The notes: generated by a model not told the origin, from the sequence alone. Shown: positions 1 to 7,050, counted from the stretch's first letter. The stretch is DNA of 10,732 nt from Planctomycetota bacterium (GCA_030605285.1 JAUWIQ010000025.1:1-10732), one strand, 5' to 3'. Numbers and translations are program-made.

Positions 1-374
1 AAAGAGGTGTAATCTATAAGTTTTGCAACCCAATGCAGATGGATTATGTCGGATTTCAGCCCGATGTCCTTGTACGAAGTCACAGGATAAACTTGGGGCG
101 AACTAAACATCTCCAGGCCCGCAGGTCTGCCTTTGAGGGCGCGTTTTAGCTGCATTTTACGCAACCGAGATTTGGACCACTTCAAGAGATGACGAGATCG
201 CTTCCACCGCAGATTCATAGGCTGATAAGAAGAGTCTTCGGTTTTTATCTGACCATTCGGGGCAAGGTAGCAAAACCTACTCGAAATATCGCTATCAAGC
301 AGGGCATGGTGCAATCGCCGTGCAGCAACTGCCGCACCCCCTGAGAGCGTGGTGTTGAATTGATCAATAAGCAT
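1..374 (-). CDS. Glycosyltransferase, family 4-like N-terminal domain (partial, runs off left edge)
   Basis: The minus-strand frame is open from the ATG at 374-372 to the window edge, giving 124 visible residues. An in-frame TAA lies six codons upstream (390-392) with no other start between. The protein begins MLIDQFNTTLSGGAAVAARR, continues LHHALLDSDISSRFCYL, and reaches SDIIHLHWV at residues 108-116. A hydrophobic first strand, a glycine-rich GGAAxAA turn, an amphipathic helix and a later D-I/V-I/V-H-L-H-W strand are the hallmarks of the N-terminal Rossmann half of GT4-type (GT-B) glycosyltransferases. These transfer a sugar from a nucleotide-sugar donor in cell-envelope or exopolysaccharide synthesis. 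The middle (residues 55-80) is rich in Arg and Lys, which fits membrane-surface association. The donor-binding C-terminal half is outside the window, so substrate cannot be inferred. The ribosome binding site is weak (AGG about 10 bases upstream). The family call is firm from motifs; the pathway is unknown. Confidence 0.85.
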   Translation of the reverse strand, partial: MLIDQFNTTLSGGAAVAARRLHHALLDSDISSRFCYLAPNGQIKTEDSSYQPMNLRWKRSRHLLKWSKSRLRKMQLKRALKGRPAGLEMFSSPQVYPVTSYKDIGLKSDIIHLHWVAKLIDYTS

Positions 375-422
375 CGAAAGAAGCCTATGTTAACGCAAAA
401 ATTGCCCTTAGAGATCGCGGTA

Positions 423-447
423 GTTTACATAAAGAATATCTGTAAAC
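423..447. promoter_or_regulatory. Inverted repeat GTTTACA-N11-TGTAAAC upstream of the glycosyltransferase
   Basis: Two perfect 7-base arms (423-429 and 441-447) flank an 11-base AT-rich spacer. The centre is about 60 bases upstream of the glycosyltransferase ATG. The spacing puts the arms roughly one and a half helical turns apart, which would suit a dimeric regulator or an RNA hairpin in a leader. No regulator family is recognised from the arms. The position suggests an operator, but that is inference. Confidence 0.4.
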
Positions 448-515
448 AACATCAAATTGAGCGTAATTGAAATCTAAACAATCACAATCATTTTGAGTTT
501 GTGCTGGATAGTAGC

Positions 516-527
516 ATTGATATCAAT
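516..527. promoter_or_regulatory. 12-base perfect palindrome ATTGATATCAAT
   Basis: This is a perfect palindrome without a spacer, in the AT-rich region about 140-155 bases upstream of the glycosyltransferase start. Its half-sites resemble FNR half-sites (TTGAT/ATCAA), but the usual four-base spacer is missing, so it is not an FNR box. It may be a binding site or a chance palindrome. Confidence 0.25.
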
Positions 528-630
528 TCCTGCTTTATCTGGCTGGATCGAAATTTGGATCACGCTTCCCGTGCTTGAGACCTACAACCGCTCTTGTGCA
601 GGTTGCTCAGCCTAGCGGTGAGGAATCACG

Positions 631-858
631 TTGACTCATATTGCTGATATCTATGGTGTTTCCTCTCTCTTGATGCCAATCAGCATGCTATCAATGAACG
701 GTTTACATCCGGGTTCATTTTCGCCTGATCGCTTTGCGTATCCACAAAACGGGACATCGCTTCAACACCCCTTTCGCGACTCGCGGAACCAGTCCACAAG
801 TCTTCCCTTATCGTTTCAAGCTATTAACAACGTGGGACCTAGAGGTGTCCTTGGCTAG
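631..858 (+). CDS. Possible small hypothetical protein (doubtful)
   Basis: This is a 75-codon frame starting with TTG at 631, ending with TAG at 856-858, convergent with the hypothetical gene that ends at 883. In its favour, a GGTGAGG sequence (617-623) sits seven bases before the TTG, and the first 25 residues (IADIYGVSSLLMPISMLSMN) look like an amphipathic helix. Against it are the non-ATG start, a second half that is low in protein character and rich in Ser, Pro, Arg and Asn, and no recognisable family. It may be a small lineage-specific gene or chance. Confidence 0.25.
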   Translation: MTHIADIYGVSSLLMPISMLSMNGLHPGSFSPDRFAYPQNGTSLQHPFRDSRNQSTSLPLSFQAINNVGPRGVLG

Positions 859-882
859 ATCTGGCGACAACTACGGGAGGCT

Positions 883-1443
883 CTATTGATCCTGCGCCCC
901 CACAGCTTGCTGGCAGGAAAAATCAAACAGCAATTCCCATTCGATCCGCCCGATTCGCCGCAGCACCGGAACATCATGATTTGGGCCGTGGATCGCAGCC
1001 TCGCAGCGATCGATATAATCGTACGGATCCCAAACTATTTTATTGGGAAATTGCTCGCTGCAGGTTGCCTGGGCAGCGGCGGCCAGCGATTTAAAAACTG
1101 GATGCTCACCGACTCGTCGGAACCAGTATTTGGCATTGGAATAGTCCCCCTCGAGACGATGCATGATGCCGTGCCAGAAACTGCCGGTCGGCGTGTCGAT
1201 CCGCTGGCTGATTTCATGAGAGCGGTCCAGAAATTGATGCAACAGCCACAATCCGCTATGGCAGGCCCGGGCCATCGGCAAATCGGTGATTGGATGCGGC
1301 GCAAAGGCTTCGTGTAGATCCAGAGATTCGAGCGTTTGAGCAAACTCCTGATTGGGAGTCCCTGCATCCAACGCACATTCCCTACGATCATCAATCAGTT
1401 CTGCAATCCGCTCTGGATAGGAACTCTTCTCAAAGGTATGCAT
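883..1443 (-). CDS. Conserved hypothetical protein, 186 residues
   Basis: I cannot assign a function. The ATG at 1443-1441 is chosen because AGGAAAGG lies seven bases upstream; a TTG at 1479 would add 12 residues but has no properly spaced ribosome binding site. The protein has no signal peptide or membrane segment and is probably cytoplasmic. Residues 87-117 carry a striking aromatic- and His-rich core: GSFWHGIMHR, then EGDYSNAKYWFRRVG and EHPVF. I recall this type of core from uncharacterised planctomycete proteins, which makes a real gene likely. The alternating helical pattern with Tyr, Trp and Phe (DYSNAKYWFRR) is reminiscent of a TPR-like helix pair, but that is only a resemblance. Other conserved-looking residues include H91, H95, H114 and the WDPYDYIDRCE segment at 138-148. 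The gene is transcribed divergently from the universal stress protein gene and shares its 212-base control region. A CATAAT sequence on the minus strand about 50 bases upstream could be its -10 box. Confidence 0.8.
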   Translation of the reverse strand: MHTFEKSSYPERIAELIDDRRECALDAGTPNQEFAQTLESLDLHEAFAPHPITDLPMARACHSGLWLLHQFLDRSHEISQRIDTPTGSFWHGIMHRLEGDYSNAKYWFRRVGEHPVFKSLAAAAQATCSEQFPNKIVWDPYDYIDRCEAAIHGPNHDVPVLRRIGRIEWELLFDFSCQQAVGAQDQ

Positions 1444-1518
1444 CCAGAGGCCTTTCCTGCGATCACTTTCGATCGACAATTCCCCCGAAAATTATGGCGC
1501 CACGACTCCCAGGCGATG

Positions 1519-1548
1519 ATTGACATGTGTCAATTTGAAAATTAGAGT
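1519..1548 (+). promoter_or_regulatory. Sigma-70-like promoter with overlapping FNR/CRP-like palindrome, upstream of the universal stress gene
   Basis: TTGACA (1520-1525) is a perfect -35 box, followed by a 17-base spacer and TAGAGT (1543-1548, four of six matches to TATAAT). The -35 box lies inside a perfect 16-base inverted repeat, ATTGACA-TG-TGTCAAT (1519-1534). Its core, TTGAC-N4-GTCAA, has the geometry of FNR/FixK/DNR-type boxes (TTGAT-N4-ATCAA), with one base changed per half-site. Overlap with the -35 box would favour repression, unless the site acts from the divergent side. Transcription would begin near 1555, about 100 bases before the ATG. The palindrome is seen directly; the regulator is inferred. 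Confidence 0.55.
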
Positions 1549-1655
1549 GAGCAGCGGTGTTCGCTGAAAACTTATTTTACAACTTTCCTGCCCTTTACCA
1601 ATGTGGTACCTGGGCAAGCGGGCACCAGGGATCTTCCCACAAAGGCGATTTTTCT

Positions 1656-2486
1656 ATGATCAAGCGCATCCTTGTCGGTCTTGGCGATGCCGATCATTCC
1701 GTAACCGCAGTTCGTGAGGCAATCAACCTCTGCAAGCGCCATCAGGCAGTATTGACTGCCGTGACGGTCGTGGATCATCGCGGCCTGGAAAACGTGGGCC
1801 CGGTACCGATTGGCGGGGGTCCTGCAGCACAAGAACTTCGTGAGCATCGGCATCAACTAACGCGTGAAATTATTGAAAAGGCCGTATCCTCTTGCGAACT
1901 GGAATGCCGTGAACACCAGATCCCCTTCCGCCTCATCTACGAAGAGGGCAATCCTCTGGATACCTTTTGCCATTCTGCCCGCTATCAGGATTTGATGATT
2001 ATCAGCAAGGAAGACAGTTTATTTGATCACGGCGTGATTGACGAACCACCCGATGAATTGATCCGCTTGGTTCACGAAGGGGTTCAACCCATTCTGGCAC
2101 TACCGAAAGCGATGCGCAAAATCAGGCGGGTACTTATCGCCTACAGCGGCTCGATGGAATCGGCCAGGACGATGAAGCAATTTATCAACTTACGCCCCTG
2201 GTCGGATATCACGATCAGTATCGCAATGTTTGAGCGGGAAGAGCAGCTGGCGGAGGCCGCACTCGAAGACGCCGCCGACTATTGTCAGGATCACGGGTTC
2301 AAAGTAGAGACCCATTACTCGCCAAATCCGGCAAACAGCGAGCTGCTTTCCTATGCAGACCAATGGGAGGCCGATTTAATGGTTGTTGGCAACAGCGCCC
2401 GCAACCTTCTGATGAGAAAGCTCTTTGGCGAGACAGCGCTGCATGTAATGCGCCATGCGGACCGCGCTATTTTCATGGCCCAGTAG
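1656..2486 (+). CDS. Universal stress protein, tandem UspA domains
   Basis: This 276-residue protein has two UspA folds in a row, about residues 1-150 and 155-276. Each starts with a typical first strand: MIKRILVGLG at 1 and IRRVLIAYSGS at 156. Domain 2 ends with VVGNSARNLLMRKLFGET (243-260) followed by ALHVMRHADRAIF. This matches the family's G-x2-G-x9-G(S/T) nucleotide-binding loop, with Ala248 in place of the second Gly and Glu-Thr after Gly258. Domain 1 lacks a recognisable loop: DLMIISKEDSLFDHG stands where the loop should be, so it probably does not bind ATP in the canonical way. Tandem proteins of this kind are cytoplasmic, act as intramolecular dimers and support survival under starvation, hypoxia or redox stress. 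The start is set at ATG 1656, because the conserved first strand begins there and AAAGG lies upstream. The frame is open back to 1557, but those 33 residues do not look like part of the fold. PPDK follows on the same strand 289 bases later. Confidence 0.93.
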   Translation: MIKRILVGLGDADHSVTAVREAINLCKRHQAVLTAVTVVDHRGLENVGPVPIGGGPAAQELREHRHQLTREIIEKAVSSCELECREHQIPFRLIYEEGNPLDTFCHSARYQDLMIISKEDSLFDHGVIDEPPDELIRLVHEGVQPILALPKAMRKIRRVLIAYSGSMESARTMKQFINLRPWSDITISIAMFEREEQLAEAALEDAADYCQDHGFKVETHYSPNPANSELLSYADQWEADLMVVGNSARNLLMRKLFGETALHVMRHADRAIFMAQ

Positions 2487-2521
2487 CCTCGCGGCAAAAG
2501 AGACTGCTCCCTGGCTACATC

Positions 2522-2550
2522 TTGACGCGTCTTCTGTGGCGCATTACATT
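2522..2550 (+). promoter_or_regulatory. Candidate promoter for ppdK
   Basis: TTGACG (2522-2527, five of six consensus bases) is followed by a 17-base spacer and TACATT (2545-2550, four of six). It lies in the 289-base gap after the stress-protein gene and would give an untranslated leader of about 220 bases before the PPDK ATG. I see no recognised riboswitch in that leader. It suggests that ppdK can be transcribed independently, though read-through from the stress gene remains possible. Confidence 0.35.
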
Positions 2551-2775
2551 CATCCCCTTGTCCTTGTGGCCTCCTAAACGGACCTCGTTGGCGACAAGCG
2601 CGTGTGGATTGTCTCGTTCGCCCGAGGCAGCGTGGGTCGCAGCACTCTGGACTTCTGTCGTTTTAGTTCAAGCGGAAAGGCAACGGCAGATATTCGTCCT
2701 GGGCATCGCGAAGCCCGTTCAGCGTGATGATGGCTCATCAAAAATCACCCTAAAACCAGCCTGAGGAAAGTTTTC

Positions 2776-5436
2776 ATGGCCAAACGAGCATCTGGGGGGA
2801 AAACCAGCCGCTGCAAGCGCATTTATTACTTTGGTGCTACCCGATCGGAAGGCACCAAGGAGATGAAGGAGTTGCTGGGCGGCAAGGGAGCGAACCTTGC
2901 GGAAATGACCAGTATCGGCCTGCCGGTTCCCCCTGGGTTTACGATCACAACGCAGACTTGTGCCGACTACAACAATGCTGGCTGTAAATTTCCGGGCGGG
3001 ACTCTTGAGGAAGTCAAAAAGAACGTGGCCACGCTGGAAAAAGAAACCGGTAAACGATTTGGGTCGGAAACAAATCCGCTGCTGGTTTCCGTCCGTTCGG
3101 GTGCCGCAGTCAGCATGCCCGGCATGATGGATACGGTACTCAATCTCGGGCTCACAGACAAAGCTTGTGAGGGATTGGCAAAACTCTCGAGTAACCGACG
3201 ATTTGCGCTCGATGCCTATCGACGGCTTATCAATATGTTTGGCGACGTGGTCATGGGTGTTGACCATCATCATTTTGAAAAAGAATTTGACCGGATCAAG
3301 AAAAAGTATCGAGTAAAGCTAGATACCGATTTGAATGCCGAGGGCCTAGCCGAACTCGTTCAGGCTTACAAAGCCGTCTACAAAAAACATACGAAAGAGG
3401 GCTTTCCACAGGACCCGTTCAAGCAACTTGAGAAGTCGATTTGCGCAGTGTTCGATAGTTGGAATGCTCCTCGAGCCGTCATCTATCGACAAATCAATGA
3501 AATCACGGGGCTCCAGGGTACCGCGGTGAATGTCCAGACCATGGTCTTTGGAAACATGGGCGACGACAGCGGGACCGGGGTCGCGTTCACGCGGGATCCT
3601 TCTACCGGGAAAAACGAATTTTATGGTGAGTTTCTCGTCAATGCCCAGGGGGAAGATGTGGGGGCGGGAATTCGTACGCCCCAACCGGTAGCGGAAATGA
3701 AGAAATGGATGCCCAAGGTCCACAAACAGTTGCTGGCAATTAAGACCAAGCTAGAAAAACATTACAAAGACGTTCAAGACTTGGAATTCACCATTGAAAA
3801 GACCAAGTTGTATATCCTGCAAACCCGTAACGGCAAACGCACCGGTGCCGCCGCAGTAAAAATTGCTTGTGATATGGTGAAGGAGAGGTTGATCAGCCAA
3901 AAGACGGCACTCTTGCGCGTTCCTGCGGGCGATCTCAACCAACTGCTGCTGCCTTCATTCGACCCTAAAGCCCAACGTGATGTGCTGAAAACTGGACTGC
4001 CTGCTTCGCCGGGCGCTGCGGTGGGAAAGCTCGCGTTTACAGCAGAGGACGCAGCAAAGCGGACTGCGGAAGGTGAGCCCGTCTTGTTGGTTCGCAAAGA
4101 GACGAGCCCGGAGGATGTCGAGGGCATGCATGCGGCGCAGGGAATCCTGACCAGCACCGGTGGGATGACGAGCCACGCGGCGGTGGTAGCCCGCGGTTGG
4201 GGAAAACCGTGCGTCTGCGGTGTTGGGGATATCCTGATTGACGAAAAGAAGCAGATGATCACTATCGGGAGTCGTAAGTTCGGCGCAAAGGATACCATTT
4301 CCATCGATGGTTCGACCGGTCAGGTAATGGCCGGTTCAGTTACCACACGCGAACCTTCACTAAGTAGTGATTTCTCCACCTTGATGAAATGGGCTGACAA
4401 GTACCGAAACCTGGGGGTCCGTACTAACGCCGATACACCAGGAGATGCTAAACGCGCACGCAAATTTGGTGCTCAGGGGATCGGGCTCTGCCGCACCGAA
4501 CATATGTTTTTTGAGGGCGAGCGGATCACCGCCATGCGGGAGATGATCCTGGCAACAGACGAAAAAGAACGGCGCAAAGCCCTGAAAAAATTACTCCCCT
4601 TCCAGCGCCGGGATTTTGTTGGCATTTTCACTGCGATGAAGGGTTTGCCGGTCACGGTCCGCCTGTTGGACCCACCGCTGCACGAATTTTTACCCCACGA
4701 TACCAAAAATCAGGCGGAGCTTGCCAAACACCTGGGAGTGAAAGCGGCTGAGGTAAAATCACGCGTCGAACAGCTTCACGAAATGAACCCTATGTTTGGG
4801 CACCGCGGTTGCCGACTGGCAGTCACCTATCCGGAAATTCTCCAGATGCAGGTCACGGCAATCGTCGAAGCGATGATTGCCTGCAAAAATAAAAAAGTCG
4901 ATGCCCGACCCGAGATCATGATTCCACTGGTAGGAACCGCTGCGGAGCTTGCGCTGCTCCGTCGACTCACACTCGAGACGATCGGCGACGTGAAAAAGGC
5001 AAAAAAATATGCGGGTAAGCTGGATATCCCCGTGGGTACTATGATCGAAATCCCCCGGGCTGCGTTGACCGCGGGCGCTGTTGCAGAATATGCGGACTTC
5101 TTTAGTTTTGGTACCAACGACTTAACACAAATGACCTTCGGCTATAGCCGGGATGACGTGAACACCTTCCTGCCAGACTATTTGAAACAGGAACTTCTCG
5201 AGAAAGACCCCTTCCAATCGCTGGACACCACGGGTGTCGGGCAATTAGTCGAATTGGGAGTCGCCCGGGGGCGTGCCGTGCGGAAGGGCCTTAAGTGCGG
5301 CATTTGTGGCGAACACGGCGGGGATCCGGCGAGTATCACCTTCTGCAATCAGGTGGGACTGGATTACGTGAGTTGTTCGCCATTCCGTGTCCCGGTTGCC
5401 CGTCTGGCCGCCGCCCAAGCGGCACTTGAAGACTGA
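2776..5436 (+). CDS. ppdK: Pyruvate, phosphate dikinase
   Basis: PPDK catalyses the reversible reaction ATP + Pi + pyruvate to AMP + PPi + PEP in the cytoplasm, serving gluconeogenesis or PPi-linked glycolysis. The protein has 886 residues, the normal bacterial length, and is complete. The N-terminal ATP-grasp region contains GGKGANLAEM (35-44), SVRSGAAVSMPGMMDTVLN (105-123) and the QDLEFTIEKTKLYILQTRNGKRT stretch (334-356). The central swivelling phosphohistidine domain has TSTGGMTSHAAVVARG (459-474), with catalytic His467 and Thr465 at the place phosphorylated by the PDRP regulatory protein in plants and some bacteria. The C-terminal TIM-barrel PEP/pyruvate domain has GLCRTEHMFF (570-579), FGTNDLTQMTFGYSRDD (778-794) and CGICGEHGGDP (841-851), with Cys844 as the acid/base residue. 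All key residues are present. The ATG is supported by GAGGAAAG (2763-2770) five bases upstream. No PDRP regulatory gene is visible nearby. The gene converges on mnmE with a 113-base gap. Confidence 0.98.
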   Translation: MAKRASGGKTSRCKRIYYFGATRSEGTKEMKELLGGKGANLAEMTSIGLPVPPGFTITTQTCADYNNAGCKFPGGTLEEVKKNVATLEKETGKRFGSETNPLLVSVRSGAAVSMPGMMDTVLNLGLTDKACEGLAKLSSNRRFALDAYRRLINMFGDVVMGVDHHHFEKEFDRIKKKYRVKLDTDLNAEGLAELVQAYKAVYKKHTKEGFPQDPFKQLEKSICAVFDSWNAPRAVIYRQINEITGLQGTAVNVQTMVFGNMGDDSGTGVAFTRDPSTGKNEFYGEFLVNAQGEDVGAGIRTPQPVAEMKKWMPKVHKQLLAIKTKLEKHYKDVQDLEFTIEKTKLYILQTRNGKRTGAAAVKIACDMVKERLISQKTALLRVPAGDLNQLLLPSFDPKAQRDVLKTGLPASPGAAVGKLAFTAEDAAKRTAEGEPVLLVRKETSPEDVEGMHAAQGILTSTGGMTSHAAVVARGWGKPCVCGVGDILIDEKKQMITIGSRKFGAKDTISIDGSTGQVMAGSVTTREPSLSSDFSTLMKWADKYRNLGVRTNADTPGDAKRARKFGAQGIGLCRTEHMFFEGERITAMREMILATDEKERRKALKKLLPFQRRDFVGIFTAMKGLPVTVRLLDPPLHEFLPHDTKNQAELAKHLGVKAAEVKSRVEQLHEMNPMFGHRGCRLAVTYPEILQMQVTAIVEAMIACKNKKVDARPEIMIPLVGTAAELALLRRLTLETIGDVKKAKKYAGKLDIPVGTMIEIPRAALTAGAVAEYADFFSFGTNDLTQMTFGYSRDDVNTFLPDYLKQELLEKDPFQSLDTTGVGQLVELGVARGRAVRKGLKCGICGEHGGDPASITFCNQVGLDYVSCSPFRVPVARLAAAQAALED

Positions 5437-5549
5437 ATTCATTGCTCGCCGGCAATAGTAGAGCAACTCTGCCGTCTGAATGCTGAGCAGGGAAATTGCT
5501 TACCAGACGAACCGTCGTGTATCGCCTGCCCGCTTGCGGAATCAGCCTC

Positions 5550-6968
5550 CTATTTGCCAATGCAGAAACGGCTGAAAATCCGCTCCAGCATATCTTCCGT
5601 ATAAACAGCGCCCACAACGTGGCCAAGCTCATCGAGTGCCATCCTCATCTCGGCAGCTACGATTTCATGACCCAATCCGTGCCGCGCCCCATCGATTGAG
5701 CGAGTCAAGGCTTTGTCTGCACGTCGCAGACTTTCTCGACAGCGCACCGCGGTGTTGGTAACCGCGGTGCCCACCTCAGTCGGCACTGCCGATGCGTGGC
5801 ATCTTATTTCACGACGGAGTGCATCCAGACCCGTGCCTGTATGGCTACTGGTGCGGATCGCGGCTGATAGTTCCGCGTGGGCATCATGGTGCGGCAAACC
5901 CGGTACAGCATCGCATTTTGTAAGGACCACCAGTCCACCCGATTCATGCTGGCAGGCCAGTTGTTCTTTTTCCCAATCGAGCAGCGGGCGACTGGCATCG
6001 AGACACAGCAGCCGAATGTGCGCCTCCTCCCCCTGGCGGGCAGTCATTGCCTGTGCAGCCATTCTAATCGGATCGCTGTCATTTTCTCTTATCACACCAG
6101 CGGTGTCGATTAACTGACAACCGATTCCGTCTAAATCAAGTTTTTCCGAGAGATAGTCGCGCGTCGTGCCCGGCTGTTCCGACTCGAGAGCCGTCCCACC
6201 CACCAGACAATTAAACAGGCTGCTTTTACCTACATTTGGAGATCCCAAGAGGACCACACGCACGGCATCGGTGGCGACTACCCGGCTCTTCATTTGCGCC
6301 AGCAAACTGGAGACCTCTCCTTGGACCTGAGTGAGTTGGTTTAGAAGTTGGCTGCCACTAATAAACTCAATATCTTCCTCCACAAAATCAAGTCCCGCTT
6401 CTAGGTCTGCCAGCGCATCAAGTAACGCATCGCGCAACTGCGTGAGTGGCCCACTCACGCCGCCCGCCAGTTGATGGAGCGCCACGTCAAACTCCCGTTC
6501 GCTTCCCGCATCAACCAAGCCGAGGACTGCCTCGGCCTGCGTGAGATCGATCCTCCCAGCCACAAACGCCCGCAGGGTAAATTCGCCGCCAACGGCCGGG
6601 CGCACTCCCTGGCCGCAAACGGTTTCAAGAACAGACGCCGCCAACGGCTGCGAGCCGATCAGTTGAATTTCGGCCAGCGGACTTTTGGTAAAACTCCTTG
6701 CATCCGGCCAGTAGTAGACCTGTGCGGGCAAGCGACGACCCGCAGCATCGAGCAGGATGCGGCCCGGGAGTACGCAGGCGGTGCGAATCTGGCCCAACAA
6801 TTCCTCTGTAGTGGCTACGTCTTCCGGAAGTTCCGCCTCGAAAATTGCAGCAAGGCAATGAGCCACTCCAGGGCCAGCAATACGGATAATCGCCCGTGCC
6901 GAGGCACCCGATGCGGTTGCTATCGCCGCGATGGTATCGTCAAGCCGATACGATACGTTGCCTAGCAT
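5550..6968 (-). CDS. mnmE: tRNA uridine-5-carboxymethylaminomethyl(34) synthesis GTPase MnmE
   Basis: MnmE (TrmE) works with MnmG to place cmnm5 or nm5 groups on the wobble uridine U34 of certain tRNAs, using a methylene-THF one-carbon unit and GTP hydrolysis. The protein has 472 residues, a typical length. It starts with the folate-binding domain (DDTIAAIATASG at 10-21), followed by the helical domain, which is split around an inserted G domain. That G domain shows GSPNVGKSS (P-loop, 242-250), PGTTRD (266-271), DTAG (288-291) and TKCD (350-353). The C-terminus is FCIGK, the family's functional Cys motif. Two departures are visible: the G4 motif is TKCD rather than NKxD, and the usual HGG segment of the folate domain reads EIQLIGSQPL (100-109). 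The ATG is used because the conserved DDTI segment follows directly; AAAGG lies only two bases upstream, so the site is imperfect. The gene is 82 bases downstream of yidC on the same strand and probably shares its transcript. Confidence 0.96.
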   Translation of the reverse strand: MLGNVSYRLDDTIAAIATASGASARAIIRIAGPGVAHCLAAIFEAELPEDVATTEELLGQIRTACVLPGRILLDAAGRRLPAQVYYWPDARSFTKSPLAEIQLIGSQPLAASVLETVCGQGVRPAVGGEFTLRAFVAGRIDLTQAEAVLGLVDAGSEREFDVALHQLAGGVSGPLTQLRDALLDALADLEAGLDFVEEDIEFISGSQLLNQLTQVQGEVSSLLAQMKSRVVATDAVRVVLLGSPNVGKSSLFNCLVGGTALESEQPGTTRDYLSEKLDLDGIGCQLIDTAGVIRENDSDPIRMAAQAMTARQGEEAHIRLLCLDASRPLLDWEKEQLACQHESGGLVVLTKCDAVPGLPHHDAHAELSAAIRTSSHTGTGLDALRREIRCHASAVPTEVGTAVTNTAVRCRESLRRADKALTRSIDGARHGLGHEIVAAEMRMALDELGHVVGAVYTEDMLERIFSRFCIGK

Positions 6969-7050
6969 GACCTTTGAGATCCGCGCACAGAATTTCGTGT
7001 CGTGGGCTGTCTTTTTCGACCGCTGACTTCCGTTTCACCACCCATCGTTT

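Larger units (their letters stand above)
375..882. other. Intergenic region with dyad elements, no convincing gene
   Basis: This 508-base stretch separates the start of the glycosyltransferase from the end of the hypothetical gene at 883. The part from about 390 to 530 is visibly AT-rich and holds two dyads (423-447 and 516-527), as expected of a control region for the glycosyltransferase. The part from 631 to 858 contains one short plus-strand frame, listed separately with low confidence. I see no tRNA, no transposase relic and no clear intrinsic terminator. Confidence 0.6.

Noticed and set aside
3..149. A plus-strand frame open from the left edge to 149
   Set aside because: It is the complementary frame of the glycosyltransferase, whose motifs are decisive.
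886..1317. A 143-codon plus-strand frame opposite the hypothetical gene
   Set aside because: It is antisense to the minus-strand gene, which has a good ribosome binding site and a conserved-looking motif; the plus-strand product looks like a shadow.
1557..1655. An N-terminal extension of the universal stress protein
   Set aside because: The UspA fold begins at the ATG at 1656. The extra 33 residues resemble no targeting signal and would start almost on top of the inferred transcription start.
2725..2740. Hairpin TGATGA-TGGC-TCATCA before ppdK, considered as a terminator
   Set aside because: The stem is short and is followed by A residues rather than T on the transcribed strand, so it does not fit an intrinsic terminator.
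2282..2764. A 160-codon plus-strand frame overlapping the end of the universal stress gene
   Set aside because: It overlaps the strongly supported UspA C-terminus in another frame, has no family signal, and its extension past 2486 has a composition typical of non-coding sequence.
5441..5456. Hairpin ATTGC/GCAAT after ppdK, considered as a bidirectional terminator
   Set aside because: The stem is weak and no T-run follows on either strand.
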